This document shows, in pieces, positions 50,084-57,316 of a stretch of DNA of 64,000 bases. The DNA is from Parasutterella muris (lineage in GTDB: Bacteria > Pseudomonadota > Gammaproteobacteria > Burkholderiales > Burkholderiaceae_F), in NCBI RefSeq assembly GCF_009767915.1, contig NZ_WSRP01000015.1:1-64000 (forward strand), in the 5' to 3' direction. The position numbers and the translations under genes are program-made. Position 1 is the first letter of the stretch, and every line of letters starts with the position of its first letter. Below the pieces are notes generated by a model. It was not told the origin of the DNA. It was given only the letters and a program-made list of their open reading frames with translations, and made no database searches.

Positions 50084-50937
50084 TGAAACCTTCTACCTTT
50101 CTCATGTCTTCAGGAATCCTCACAGCAATAGTCGCTGGCGGCATCTATACCGCATGCAACCTGCAAACAGTCCCTGCCGGTTATGTCGGTGTTAAGGTTA
50201 ATCTTTACGGATCGGACAAAGGCGTGCAGCAGGAGGAGCTCGGGGTTGGGCGTTACCTGCTCACATGGAATGAACAGGCCTATCTTTTCCCAACCTTCAA
50301 CCAACTGCACACATATGCGCAGCCTTTCACGTTTCAAACCTCGGATGCTATGGCGGTCAACGCTCGCATCGGAGTTGAGTATCAGGTTAAGCCGTCTATG
50401 GCTACGAAAGTATTCCAAACGTACCGTAAGGGCGTTGACGAGATCACCGATGTTAACCTGCGCCAGAACGTTTCTGATGCCCTGATCAAATACGCCTCTC
50501 TTATGGACGTAAATGAGCTCACGGCAAGCGGGAAATCCAAGCTACTGGATAACGTTACTGAAGAATTGCGGCATCAGTTGGAAGACGTGGGTATTCACAT
50601 TATCCGCGTCTCGTGGGCCTCTGATATTGAGTATCCGCCGCAGGTAAGGGAATCCATTAACGCCAAGATTGAAGCCACTCAGAGGGCAATGCTTCGTGAG
50701 AATGAAGTCGCTCAGTCAAAAGCAGAGGCAGAAAAAGCTCGTGTTGCGGCTCAAGGTGAAGCTGACGCCCAGCTCACGAAAGCCAAAGCAGAAGCTGAAT
50801 CAATTGCGATTCGGGCTAAAGCGCTTCGTGACAACCCGCAAGTTTTAACACTTGAAGCCATTTCCAGATGGGACGGGAAGCTGCCGGTTTATCTGGGAGG
50901 CGACTCTTTGCCGTCAATTTTTATGCAGTCGAAATAG
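50083..50937 (+). CDS. phage-encoded SPFH/band-7 (prohibitin-like) protein
   Basis: 284 residues. One N-terminal anchor (LMSSGILTAIVAGGIYTACNL) is followed by the SPFH fold: VPAGYVGVKVNLYGSDKG, FNQLHTYAQPFTFQTSDAMAVNARIGVEYQV and LRQNVSDALIKYASL. A long Ala/Glu/Lys coiled coil follows (MLRENEVAQSKAEAEKARVAAQGEADAQ). Prohibitin-like proteins form membrane microdomains and modulate proteases. In a phage they may alter the membrane, regulate FtsH/CII stability or exclude other phages. It overlaps the small membrane protein by one base. Confidence 0.85.
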   Translation: MKPSTFLMSSGILTAIVAGGIYTACNLQTVPAGYVGVKVNLYGSDKGVQQEELGVGRYLLTWNEQAYLFPTFNQLHTYAQPFTFQTSDAMAVNARIGVEYQVKPSMATKVFQTYRKGVDEITDVNLRQNVSDALIKYASLMDVNELTASGKSKLLDNVTEELRHQLEDVGIHIIRVSWASDIEYPPQVRESINAKIEATQRAMLRENEVAQSKAEAEKARVAAQGEADAQLTKAKAEAESIAIRAKALRDNPQVLTLEAISRWDGKLPVYLGGDSLPSIFMQSK

Positions 50938-50960
50938 ACCGCTGAAGGAAGAGGTCGGAA

Positions 50961-51029
50961 ATGATCAGACCGATTTCCAAGGCCTTCTCCTCCTGGAGAA
51001 GGCTCCTATTCGATCCCTCGGATGGTTAG
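50961..51029 (+). CDS. possible 22-aa peptide
   Basis: ATG 50961 behind GAGGTCGGAA gives MIRPISKAFSSWRRLLFDPS and closes at TAG. An 8-bp stem CCTTCTCC/GGAGAAGG (50983-51002) lies inside it. The ribosome-binding site is fair but the size makes it doubtful. Confidence 0.3.
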   Translation: MIRPISKAFSSWRRLLFDPSDG

Positions 51030-51050
51030 GCGTGTTTTAAATGGTGAACT

Positions 51051-51599
51051 ATGACAGAAATCGAACTCTCAATCACTCGGCTAGCCGCCTTAGGGCGATC
51101 CCCGTATCAAATTGAGGTGGAGCTGGGGTTTCCTCCCTACACGATTCATCAGAAATACCACGCCGCATTGCAAGAAGGGTATGCAAGAATGGCGCGCCTT
51201 GAGGATTCCAAATCTAATGAATCAATGACGGCGCCGGCTGAACCGATTGAACGCCAAGAAAAAACAACGGAAGAGATGAGCCAGCGGGAGAAACTCGCGG
51301 AAACTCGGCGGCTTTACTACCAGAGCCACAGATCAGAGATCAGGGAGAAGCAGCGTCGGTATTACCAGGCAAATAAGGAGAAGGTTGCTCAATATCAGCG
51401 CCAGTATCAGCAGGCGAACAAGAGAAAAATCGCCGAATCCAGGCGCGAATACTACCGAGCGAATAAAGAAAAATTCGCCGAGTGGTCTCGCCAATACAAA
51501 GCGCGCAAGCGCCGGGAAAAGATAACACAACAAGGAGAATCAGCATGGCCAGAAAATCAGATGCCTACGGGCGACCAAAACGGCGCCGGTCTCAAATAA
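51051..51599 (+). CDS. phage protein with tandem 14-aa repeats
   Basis: 182 residues. N-terminal ~55 residues are a small helical domain (MTEIELSITRLAALGRSPYQ, HTH-like). From about residue 88 four imperfect repeats of YYQANKEKxAxxxRR type follow (RRLYYQSHRSEIREK, RRYYQANKEKVAQY, RQYQQANKRKIAES, REYYRANKEKFAEW). The result is a highly basic, aromatic helix likely to bind nucleic acid. The N-terminus resembles a small phage regulator. The role is unknown. Confidence 0.6.
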   Translation: MTEIELSITRLAALGRSPYQIEVELGFPPYTIHQKYHAALQEGYARMARLEDSKSNESMTAPAEPIERQEKTTEEMSQREKLAETRRLYYQSHRSEIREKQRRYYQANKEKVAQYQRQYQQANKRKIAESRREYYRANKEKFAEWSRQYKARKRREKITQQGESAWPENQMPTGDQNGAGLK

Positions 51600-51769
51600 A
51601 GCTGCCTCGGTATCGTCGCCAGGCGACGCAGGAGGCGCCGGATGAGTATGAAACCGTGGAACTCAGTAAACCCGTGAACGGGTCTATTGAGCCGTGGGAA
51701 ATCCTACTGCTGCTATTTATAGCTGTAGGGATTGTGTGGGGATTGATAGACGTTTTTATGCCTGGTTAG
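51545..51769 (+). CDS. small phage membrane protein
   Basis: 74 residues from ATG 51545 with AAGGAG upstream. A very basic N-terminus (ARKSDAYGRPKRRRSQIKLPRYRR) is followed by one C-terminal helix (EILLLLFIAVGIVWGLIDVF). It overlaps the end of the repeat protein by 55 bp in another frame. Confidence 0.55.
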   Translation: MARKSDAYGRPKRRRSQIKLPRYRRQATQEAPDEYETVELSKPVNGSIEPWEILLLLFIAVGIVWGLIDVFMPG

Positions 51770-51785
51770 GCAATAGGAGTGAACG

Positions 51786-52196
51786 ATGACTAAATACCGA
51801 TTTAAATCAGAAGCGCTCGATGCGGCAATGAGGCTGATATTCAGCGATGAGGAAATCGATCGGGTTCTCGATGAACGGTGGAATCAAGACGGCGCTTCCA
51901 GTTTTTTCTTTTGGGGGCCTGGCGGTTTGATGATCTCTGTTGATCGCAATGCTGTTATTGGCAATCCCGTCTATGTCCGCAATGTGTGGAATTGTTATCC
52001 GCAAATTGTCCCGCCCACTGAAGATCTCTGGCTTACTCAGACAACGGACAACGATTATCGAATTCTCTACTGGCGTAAGGATGCAGCAAGTGGATCAGGG
52101 CGCTGGATTGATCCGAACTCATCTAGAGAGGCGCTTGATTCGCATGTGGCTGCATTCCGTGAATTGCCAGCCCAAATGCCGGAGGGAAACAAATGA
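51786..52196 (+). CDS. hypothetical phage protein
   Basis: 136 residues starting MTKYRFKSEALDAAMRLIFSDEEIDRVLD, with FFFWGPGGLMISVDRNAVI and several Trp residues. GGAG lies 8 bp upstream. The stop overlaps the following mini-gene (ATGA). No family recognised. Confidence 0.6.
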   Translation: MTKYRFKSEALDAAMRLIFSDEEIDRVLDERWNQDGASSFFFWGPGGLMISVDRNAVIGNPVYVRNVWNCYPQIVPPTEDLWLTQTTDNDYRILYWRKDAASGSGRWIDPNSSREALDSHVAAFRELPAQMPEGNK

Positions 52197-52351
52197 ACGA
52201 TGCAGAAACCAGGCGGCAGCTGAATATGGAGCGCCGTATGAGAGAGTGGGATGAACTCCGTTTTAATCGCCGCAGCTCAGCACTGCTTCCGGTTATCACG
52301 ATGGTGCTCATCTCTTTTCTACTGATGGCGCTGTATGGAGTGTTGCAGTGA
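52193..52351 (+). CDS. 52-aa membrane-anchored phage protein
   Basis: ATG 52193 overlaps the preceding stop (ATGA). The product is MNDAETRRQLNMERRMREWD, a short basic link, then one helix LLPVITMVLISFLLMALYGV. Its TGA (52349-52351) overlaps the GTG start of the next gene. Coupling at both ends supports it. Confidence 0.6.
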   Translation: MNDAETRRQLNMERRMREWDELRFNRRSSALLPVITMVLISFLLMALYGVLQ

Positions 52352-52602
52352 ACAGACTGGAAATATTGGAATTCTCGCTAGAGGAGCTTAAAGAAATTGG
52401 CCGAGAAAACATCACGCCGAAGAATTTTCTGAGAGCGCGCAGCGCAGTGACGGACATCGCATTACAGGTGCGCTGCACTATGCCGTTCTCAGGCGTCGGT
52501 ACGACATTCGCGCTCCATATGAATATGGCGTATCTGCGCGGCTGGATTGAAGGCCGAATATGTGAAATAAACGTGCGGCAGAAATACCGTCGAGCCAAAT
52601 AA
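52348..52602 (+). CDS. hypothetical phage protein
   Basis: 84 residues starting at GTG 52348, coupled to the previous stop (GTGA). Reads NRLEILEFSLEELKEIGRENITPKNFLRARSA and ends MNMAYLRGWIEGRICEINVRQKYRR. Helical and soluble. No family recognised. Confidence 0.55.
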   Translation: MNRLEILEFSLEELKEIGRENITPKNFLRARSAVTDIALQVRCTMPFSGVGTTFALHMNMAYLRGWIEGRICEINVRQKYRRAK

Positions 52603-52638
52603 GGACATCCCTATCAAACAACCCATCAAGGAACCATC

Positions 52639-52716
52639 ATGAGATCAGAGTATGAATTCAAGCAAGCGGGAATTCCGTATTTATTGGGGACGAAATACAG
52701 TCCTGTTATATCCTGA
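52639..52716 (+). CDS. possible 25-aa peptide ahead of the replication gene
   Basis: ATG 52639 has AAGGA 7 bp upstream, a better ribosome-binding site than many accepted genes here. The frame MRSEYEFKQAGIPYLLGTKY closes at TGA 52714-52716, 20 bp before the replication gene start. Could be a leader peptide or a small phage protein. Confidence 0.35.
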   Translation: MRSEYEFKQAGIPYLLGTKYSPVIS

Positions 52717-52735
52717 TAACGGCGCAGAGGTCATT

Positions 52736-53698
52736 ATGGCTAGATACAGAAAGATTGACGTGCGCATGTGGAATGATGCCAAAGTCGCCAAGTTGAGCGA
52801 TGAAGGCAAACTGATATTCTTCTTTTTGCTTACAGCTCCACAGACAACTATGATCGGAGCTGTCCCGATTGATAAATATACCGTATGCAGATATTTAAAT
52901 ATGGATGCTAAACGGTATGACATAGGGTATCAGCAACTAAAAAATATGGGTATGGTTGAGTATGACGAGAGAGGGCTTTTCTTCATTCGCAACTTCCTTA
53001 AATACAATCCGCCTGACAATCCTAAAGTGGTCTCCGGGTGGTCTTCGTTCCTTGATGTCTTTCCGGAATGCGAATTACTGGAAACTATCGCAAAGTCCGT
53101 AATTACGGCATGTCTCGCCAGGGGTGATAAATATATTGATGCGCTCGGTAAAGAGTATAAGGAACTCGCTGGATACGGTATCGGTAACGGTATGGCATTC
53201 CAGAGAACAGAGAACAGAGAACAGGAATTAATTAATGTTGCTACGCAACATATGTCCGCAGAGGAAAAAACGCCCTCTGCTGACCTTCCGCCGGAGCCGC
53301 CGCAGGAAGAAACTCTGACACTCAACTCGGACGCCTCCGCAGAGTTGACGCCTGTTCAGCGAGCGGTCAGGGTAGGAAAGCATTGCCCTCAGCAAAAGAT
53401 CATCGATCTTTATCACGAGGTTCTGCCAGCTCTGCCTCGGGTGCGAATTTGGAATACGGCTAAACGCAAGCAAATGATGGCTGCTCGATGGCGTGAGATG
53501 GCAAGTGATCAGGAGTTTCAAAGCGAAGCTGAAGGGCTGGATTTTTTCAGACGTTTTTTCGAGTTTGTCAGTCATTCCCCGTTTCTCATGGGACAGTCAA
53601 AAAACGCCGACGGCCGATCTTGGTGCGCTGATCTTGAATGGCTGCTGAAGGCTGAGAACTTTACGAAGGTTTGTGAGAGGAAGTATCACCGTGACTAA
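52736..53698 (+). CDS. phage replication-type DNA-binding protein
   Basis: About 320 residues from ATG 52736 (MARYRKIDVRMWNDAKVAKLSDEGKLIFFFLLTAPQTTMIGAV) behind GAGG. This opening is the winged-helix domain seen in phage replication initiators and DnaD-like helicase loaders: KIDVRMWND, LTAPQTTMIG, YDERGLFFIRNFLKYNPPDN. A Pro/Glu-rich linker (about 195-215) precedes a C-terminal helical part (IIDLYHEVLPALPRVRIWNTAKR) also found in phage replication proteins. It sits in the rightward operon before RusA. Confidence 0.75.
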   Translation: MARYRKIDVRMWNDAKVAKLSDEGKLIFFFLLTAPQTTMIGAVPIDKYTVCRYLNMDAKRYDIGYQQLKNMGMVEYDERGLFFIRNFLKYNPPDNPKVVSGWSSFLDVFPECELLETIAKSVITACLARGDKYIDALGKEYKELAGYGIGNGMAFQRTENREQELINVATQHMSAEEKTPSADLPPEPPQEETLTLNSDASAELTPVQRAVRVGKHCPQQKIIDLYHEVLPALPRVRIWNTAKRKQMMAARWREMASDQEFQSEAEGLDFFRRFFEFVSHSPFLMGQSKNADGRSWCADLEWLLKAENFTKVCERKYHRD

Positions 53699-54260
53699 AA
53701 AAAGTTCATTTGATTTCTCGGTAGAGAGTCCGCAAAAGAGTCCAAAATATTCTCCGATTGGCTGCGCAGCTCATGGATGTCCGTGTTTCATCGATGGCGC
53801 CGGTATTGCTCAGCGGAAAAATGTATGCTGGTTTCATGATGGGATAGACCCGCGAGATTGGGGCAACGTGACCTTCAAGGTGCGACGCTATGAGCCGCTG
53901 ATTCGGCTGGCTAATGCGATGCTGTACGAGCCGCAGAAATACAATTTTTTGGCTCATGATGGAAACGCTCGGATCGAAAAGGTTAATCGGTTTCTTGATC
54001 GGTTTGGATTGGACTTTCTCCACATTCGGGATGATCTGATCGGATGCAACAAGCAGGGGCAGCGGGTTTATCGATCTGAGTCTGCTTACGAATTTGCCTA
54101 TCGTCTGAATCGGTGGATCACGGATGAAGTTCGCAAAGGTGCCGCATTAGCCGGTAGTCAAAGCGGAGCCGATGGAGACGATCCGGAGCTAGACCCGTTT
54201 TCTCGTTTAATTTATTCACTCAAAACGCCGAAGTCTGCCTTTACAGATAAATTCGCATAA
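53691..54260 (+). CDS. hypothetical phage protein with Cys/His cluster
   Basis: About 189 residues from GTG 53691 with GAGGAAG upstream (another GTG lies at 53673). Residues about 24-46 hold CAAHGCPCF...CWFHDG, a likely zinc-binding site. The rest is helical (YEPLIRLANAMLYEPQKYNFLAHDG). It overlaps the replication gene by 8 bp. Found between the replication protein and RusA, so a replication accessory role is plausible. Confidence 0.6.
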   Translation: MTKKSSFDFSVESPQKSPKYSPIGCAAHGCPCFIDGAGIAQRKNVCWFHDGIDPRDWGNVTFKVRRYEPLIRLANAMLYEPQKYNFLAHDGNARIEKVNRFLDRFGLDFLHIRDDLIGCNKQGQRVYRSESAYEFAYRLNRWITDEVRKGAALAGSQSGADGDDPELDPFSRLIYSLKTPKSAFTDKFA

Positions 54261-54276
54261 GAATAAGGATGCCCGT

Positions 54277-54675
54277 ATGACAGTCATTGACGTAACAATA
54301 CCCATGAAACCGGTTCCTAAGGAGCGCCCGAGGACAGGAATCGGTCATGTCTATACGCCGAGGAAGACAAAAATCGCAGAGACGGCAATTAGCTACGCAG
54401 TGAATGCTGAAATGAAGAAGAGGAGAATCCCGCCATTTAGAAACGAGGCTCTCAGAGTGACGGTTCTATTCTCATTTTCTACAGCGGATAAGAAAAGAAT
54501 TAACACGCCGAAGAAGACACGGCCAGATATTGACAATTTAGGTAAGACCGTACTGGATGCACTAAACGGAGTGGCATTTAAGGACGATGGTCAGGTGGCA
54601 GATTTTATCTGTAGGAAAGAATTCTCAGCAAACGATTCGATAACAATCTCAATTGAACCAATCCAGGCGGCTTAA
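54277..54675 (+). CDS. rusA: RusA-family Holliday junction resolvase
   Basis: 132 residues. N-terminal MKPVPKERPRTGIGHVYTPRKT and the catalytic core RPDIDNLGKTVLDALNGVAFKDDGQV contain the conserved Asp triad (D-x-D and DD). Cleaves four-way DNA junctions during phage recombination and before packaging. Its stop overlaps the next gene by one base. Confidence 0.92.
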   Translation: MTVIDVTIPMKPVPKERPRTGIGHVYTPRKTKIAETAISYAVNAEMKKRRIPPFRNEALRVTVLFSFSTADKKRINTPKKTRPDIDNLGKTVLDALNGVAFKDDGQVADFICRKEFSANDSITISIEPIQAA

Positions 54676-55151
54676 TGGAAGAAAAGAAATACAACCGAGA
54701 GGATATGCTGTACAGGCTGAGTAACTGGAGGCGCGTTTATGGAGATCGGCGCCGGCAGGGAGTGTCTATTACAGAAATCTGCTGCAGATATGCCAGAGCA
54801 AATATTAAACGCAGAAGAGAGACGCCAGAGGAGAGAGAGGCAAGGGAGCGCGAAGAACTGCAATACAGAGATCCGGTTTTACCGCCGCCGGATTTCCGAG
54901 ATGCGAACGTTCTGCAGTCTGTTTGGATGTGGCTGCCGGAGAAAATAAATGAGGTTCCGGTTAAGTCGATTGTTAAGCTGCTGGCATTCGGAACATGGAA
55001 AGAGTACAGAAATCACCTCAGAAGTTTAGGGGCCAAGAGAATGGATCGATTTATTGATTTTTCTTTGAGAGTGTTTTTTGAAAGGATTTGCCGCTATGAA
55101 CAAAAGATCAATTCTCCAGTGGCTAACGATGATAGTTTTAAAGTGGAATAG
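54675..55151 (+). CDS. hypothetical late-regulator-position phage protein
   Basis: 158 residues, basic and helical: EDMLYRLSNWRRVYGDRRRQGVSITEICCRYARANI, then a Glu/Arg-rich linker and VWMWLPEKINEVPVKSIVKLLAFG. It lies directly after rusA at the end of the replication operon, where many phages encode an antiterminator (Q-type) or other late regulator. The WRRVY.D start is compatible with that, but there is no firm motif. Confidence 0.5.
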   Translation: MEEKKYNREDMLYRLSNWRRVYGDRRRQGVSITEICCRYARANIKRRRETPEEREAREREELQYRDPVLPPPDFRDANVLQSVWMWLPEKINEVPVKSIVKLLAFGTWKEYRNHLRSLGAKRMDRFIDFSLRVFFERICRYEQKINSPVANDDSFKVE

Positions 55152-55248
55152 TCGCTAGAGACCTAAGTCTGCCATTTACTCTCTAAAAGGTCATTAGAAA
55201 GAATCAAGCGTTCTGCGGAGCTTCCTTGACTATTTTCGAGGAAAACTC

Positions 55249-55285
55249 TTGGCATTATGAATTAGCGTGTGTATAATGCGCATTA
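55249..55285 (+). promoter_or_regulatory. hicAB promoter and operator
   Basis: TTGGCA (55249-55254), 17-bp spacer, TATAAT (55272-55277): a near-consensus sigma70 promoter. The perfect 12-bp palindrome TAATGCGCATTA (55274-55285) overlaps the -10 and is a good candidate site for HicB autorepression. Confidence 0.8.
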
Positions 55286-55297
55286 AAGAGAGGTTTT

Positions 55298-55483
55298 ATG
55301 AAATTCAGCGAGCTTGAAAAGATATTAAAAAATGATGGATGGGCTTTAAAGAGTGTTCGCGGATCTCATCATCATTACGTTCATCCGTCTAAGCCTGGAA
55401 AAGTAACGGTTCCTTTTCATGCCGGGGATTTGAAACCTAAAACAGTTAAGTCAATACTGAAACAAGCGGGGTTAATGCAATGA
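55298..55483 (+). CDS. hicA: HicA mRNA-interferase toxin
   Basis: 61 residues, the normal size. FSELEKILKNDGWALKSVRGSHHHYVHPSKPGKVTVPFHAGDLKPKTVKSILKQAGL has the double-stranded-RNA-binding-like fold and the catalytic His in GSHHHY. It cleaves mRNA when HicB is lost. Overlaps hicB by 4 nt. Toxin-first order is typical for hicAB. Confidence 0.93.
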   Translation: MKFSELEKILKNDGWALKSVRGSHHHYVHPSKPGKVTVPFHAGDLKPKTVKSILKQAGLMQ

Positions 55484-55887
55484 AACTAATTTATCCTGCG
55501 ATTTTTTACGCAGACGAAAACTCGAATGGCTATACCGTCGAGGTGCCGGATTTGCCTGGTTGTGTTACGGAAGGAGATTCCCTTGAAGAGGCTTTAGAAA
55601 TGGGAGTTGATGCCGCCAGCGGTTGGATCCTGGACGAACTTGAGGAGGGAAGAGTAGCTCCTCCAGCTTCTTCTCCGCTCGAACTAAAACCTGAAGAAGG
55701 AGGGTTCGTCAGCCTTCTGACATTAGATATAGATTCTTATGCTGAGAAATATGGGGATAAGGCTGTACGCAAAAATCTCACTATTCCTGCATGGCTCAAT
55801 ACGTTTGCCGAATCCAGACATATCAACTTCTCAGATGTACTTCAAAACTCTCTTAAAGCTTTGTATAGAAAAGAGCAAGGAGTTTAA
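55480..55887 (+). CDS. hicB: HicB antitoxin
   Basis: 135 residues. The partial RNase H-like domain reads YPAIFYADENSNGYTVEVPDLPGCVTEGDSLEEALEMG. The C-terminal half (NLTIPAWLNTFAESRHINFSDVLQNSLKAL) is a ribbon-helix-helix DNA-binding domain for autoregulation. Pairs with the HicA toxin upstream. In the prophage it likely stabilises the element or guards against superinfection. Confidence 0.93.
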   Translation: MKLIYPAIFYADENSNGYTVEVPDLPGCVTEGDSLEEALEMGVDAASGWILDELEEGRVAPPASSPLELKPEEGGFVSLLTLDIDSYAEKYGDKAVRKNLTIPAWLNTFAESRHINFSDVLQNSLKALYRKEQGV

Positions 55888-56006
55888 TAAACAGGAGTTT
55901 CCGAGAGGTCTATGACTAAATTGTTGCAAATGATAGTAGATATAAGCTAAAATAGCTCCGACAATTCAGTCCAATGGACACCACTGGCCATACGGTTTCA
56001 GATAAT

Positions 56007-56033
56007 CTAAGAGCGCTCGAAAGGCGCTCTTAG
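56007..56033 (+). terminator. stem-loop after hicB
   Basis: CTAAGAGCGC pairs perfectly with GCGCTCTTAG over 10 bp, but the 3' tail (cgtgccc) lacks T residues. Confidence 0.5.
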
Positions 56034-56053
56034 CGTGCCCGAAAGAAATGTAG

Positions 56054-56085
56054 AACCCCGATCGAGAGACGGGGTTTTAGTGTTT
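56054..56085 (+). terminator. intrinsic terminator
   Basis: AACCCCG (56054-56060) with CGGGGTT (56070-56076), followed by TTAGTGTTT. Confidence 0.7.
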
Positions 56086-56157
56086 CCGGATACAGAGTTC
56101 ATTTGTGAATCGAGCCCCGTCTCGTTAAAACGGTCTCCTTGATTGGGATGTTTGAGG

Positions 56158-56195
56158 GTTGCAGTCGGCGCATCGGCGCCGGCTGTTTTTTCTCT
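56158..56195 (+). terminator. 25-bp repeat acting as a terminator (copy 1)
   Basis: The 25-mer gttgcagtcggcgcatcggc + gccgg (56158-56182) contains CGGCGC-atcg-GCGCCG and here is followed by GCTGTTTTTTCTCTC, so it looks like a terminator. The identical 25-mer recurs at 56508-56532 without a T-tract. Confidence 0.6.
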
Positions 56196-56219
56196 CTGAG
56201 AAGCAAAGGGAAGGTCAAG

Positions 56220-56429
56220 ATGAAAATAGATACCGCTTTTTTATTTACGACCATGTTTGCGTCTGCGGTTTTTACGATTGACGGCGGAAGATATGAAGAA
56301 CTTTTTGTTAAATCCCTTGCCTATGGATGGATTCTGTTGTGTTTTCTCAATGCCTTGTATTGGGTGTTGAAAAATTACTACTACAAACTCTTGAAAGGTT
56401 GTCGGAAGAGGGACTCCAATGAAAAATAG
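56220..56429 (+). CDS. small phage membrane protein
   Basis: 69 residues from ATG 56220 (GGAAGG upstream). Two helices (FLFTTMFASAVFTI and SLAYGWILLCFLNALYWVL) and a basic C-terminus. Located between the two 25-bp repeats. No recognised family. Confidence 0.55.
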   Translation: MKIDTAFLFTTMFASAVFTIDGGRYEELFVKSLAYGWILLCFLNALYWVLKNYYYKLLKGCRKRDSNEK

Positions 56430-56507
56430 TCTCGATGGAGTTAACAAATGACTCAATTTGAATCACCTTCTCGCTTGAGCGGTATCAAACGAGCCATTCA
56501 ATTAAGT

Positions 56508-56532
56508 GTTGCAGTCGGCGCATCGGCGCCGG
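56508..56532 (+). repeat. 25-bp repeat, copy 2
   Basis: Identical to 56158-56182. Both copies lie 50-60 bp upstream of a gene start and contain the GGCGCCGG octamer. Confidence 0.75.
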
Positions 56533-56551
56533 TTGATTCAGCCTCTAAATA

Positions 56552-56584
56552 GAGCTCAGGTTAATTCCTGAGCTTTTCTGTTTT
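56552..56584 (+). terminator. terminator abutting the HNH start
   Basis: AGCTCAGG (56553-56560), loop ttaatt, CCTGAGCT (56567-56574), then TTTCTGTTTT directly up to the ATG of the HNH gene at 56585. The gene has no separate ribosome-binding site, so the hairpin may regulate read-through and initiation. Confidence 0.7.
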
Positions 56585-56956
56585 ATGAAAGCGATAAAAA
56601 CGATTTGTTCATGGCCTGGCTGCCACTGTGTAGTAGATATGCCGGAGCGATACTGCTTAAAGCATAAGAAAAAGGCGGCGCAGCGCAGAGAGGTTAATAG
56701 GCTGACTGCTCACCAGAGAGGATATAACTCAGAATGGCGCCGGGCAAGGGCGCTGTTCTTAGCGGATCATCCGATATGTGAAGAGTGCAAGAGGCAAGGA
56801 AAGGCCAGTGCCGCTACTGTTGTCGATCACATCATCCCGCACAAAGGTAACCGTGAATTGTTTTGGAATGAATCAAATTGGCAGGCGCTATGTAAACGCT
56901 GCCACGATAGGAAGACGGTCAAAGAAGACGGAGGATTTGGTAATGGAAAGAAATAA
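56585..56956 (+). CDS. phage HNH endonuclease (packaging-associated)
   Basis: 123 residues. Two zinc Cys/His pairs at the N-terminus (CSWPGCHC, YCLKHK), then YNSEWRRARALFLADHPICEECKRQGK and the HNH core VVDHIIPHKGNRELFWNESNWQALCKRCHDRKT. HNH proteins beside terminase genes take part in cos cleavage and packaging in HK97-type phages, which fits its place upstream of TerS/TerL and a cos-like region. Confidence 0.88.
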   Translation: MKAIKTICSWPGCHCVVDMPERYCLKHKKKAAQRREVNRLTAHQRGYNSEWRRARALFLADHPICEECKRQGKASAATVVDHIIPHKGNRELFWNESNWQALCKRCHDRKTVKEDGGFGNGKK

Positions 56957-57221
56957 GACGACAAATATATGGGAGCGGGTCGTGGCGCACGCATGGCTCA
57001 GTGACGAACTAAATAAAGGCAACGTGGAGTATAGGTATGCTGATCGCCCTATCGGTATCGTCTGCGCATTGATGAATTTAATCTCAGATAGAGAAAGAAG
57101 CACAAGGGGTAAATTTGGGATTTTAATTACCTCCCTTATTCTATGGGTACTTATTCGGGCACTGTATTTTTTCTGCGCGACTTGCGTCGTTGTTCTGACG
57201 CTCCGATGGCTTGCAGGATAG
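56943..57221 (+). CDS. small phage membrane protein
   Basis: 92 residues from ATG 56943 (GGAGG 7 bp upstream), overlapping the HNH stop. A soluble N-terminal half (ERNKTTNIWERVVAHAWLSDELNKG) is followed by one or two helices (FGILITSLILWVLIRALYFFCATCVVVLTL). Unknown role. Confidence 0.6.
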   Translation: MERNKTTNIWERVVAHAWLSDELNKGNVEYRYADRPIGIVCALMNLISDRERSTRGKFGILITSLILWVLIRALYFFCATCVVVLTLRWLAG

Positions 57222-57235
57222 GAGCCAAAAAATAA

Positions 57236-57287
57236 TCAGGCATAGAATTAAAGAACTACCACATTCTTTAATTAAGACTATGCCTGA
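57236..57287 (+). other. long imperfect hairpin
   Basis: TCAGGCATAG (57236-57245) pairs with CTATGCCTGA (57278-57287), and AATTAAAGAA (57246-57255) with TTCTTTAATT (57264-57273), separated by a 4-nt bulge. Twenty base pairs in all. A T-rich tail follows loosely, so a terminator is possible. Confidence 0.6.
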
Positions 57288-57316
57288 CTTCTGTTTTACC
57301 TTTTATCGTTAAGAAC

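Larger units (their letters stand above)
55888..56219 (+). other. gap with two terminators before the packaging region
   Basis: 332 bp without a gene, made of stem-loops: CTAAGAGCGC/GCGCTCTTAG (56007-56033), AACCCCG/CGGGGTT plus T-tract (56054-56085) and CGGCGC/GCGCCG (56162-56181). It separates the early/replication operon and hicAB from the packaging region, so late-gene antitermination may act here. Confidence 0.6.

Noticed and set aside
56158-56532. Possible CRISPR-like repeats (two 25-bp copies)
   Set aside because: Only two copies, 350 bp apart, with a gene between; one acts as a terminator stem. No CRISPR array is visible anywhere in the window.
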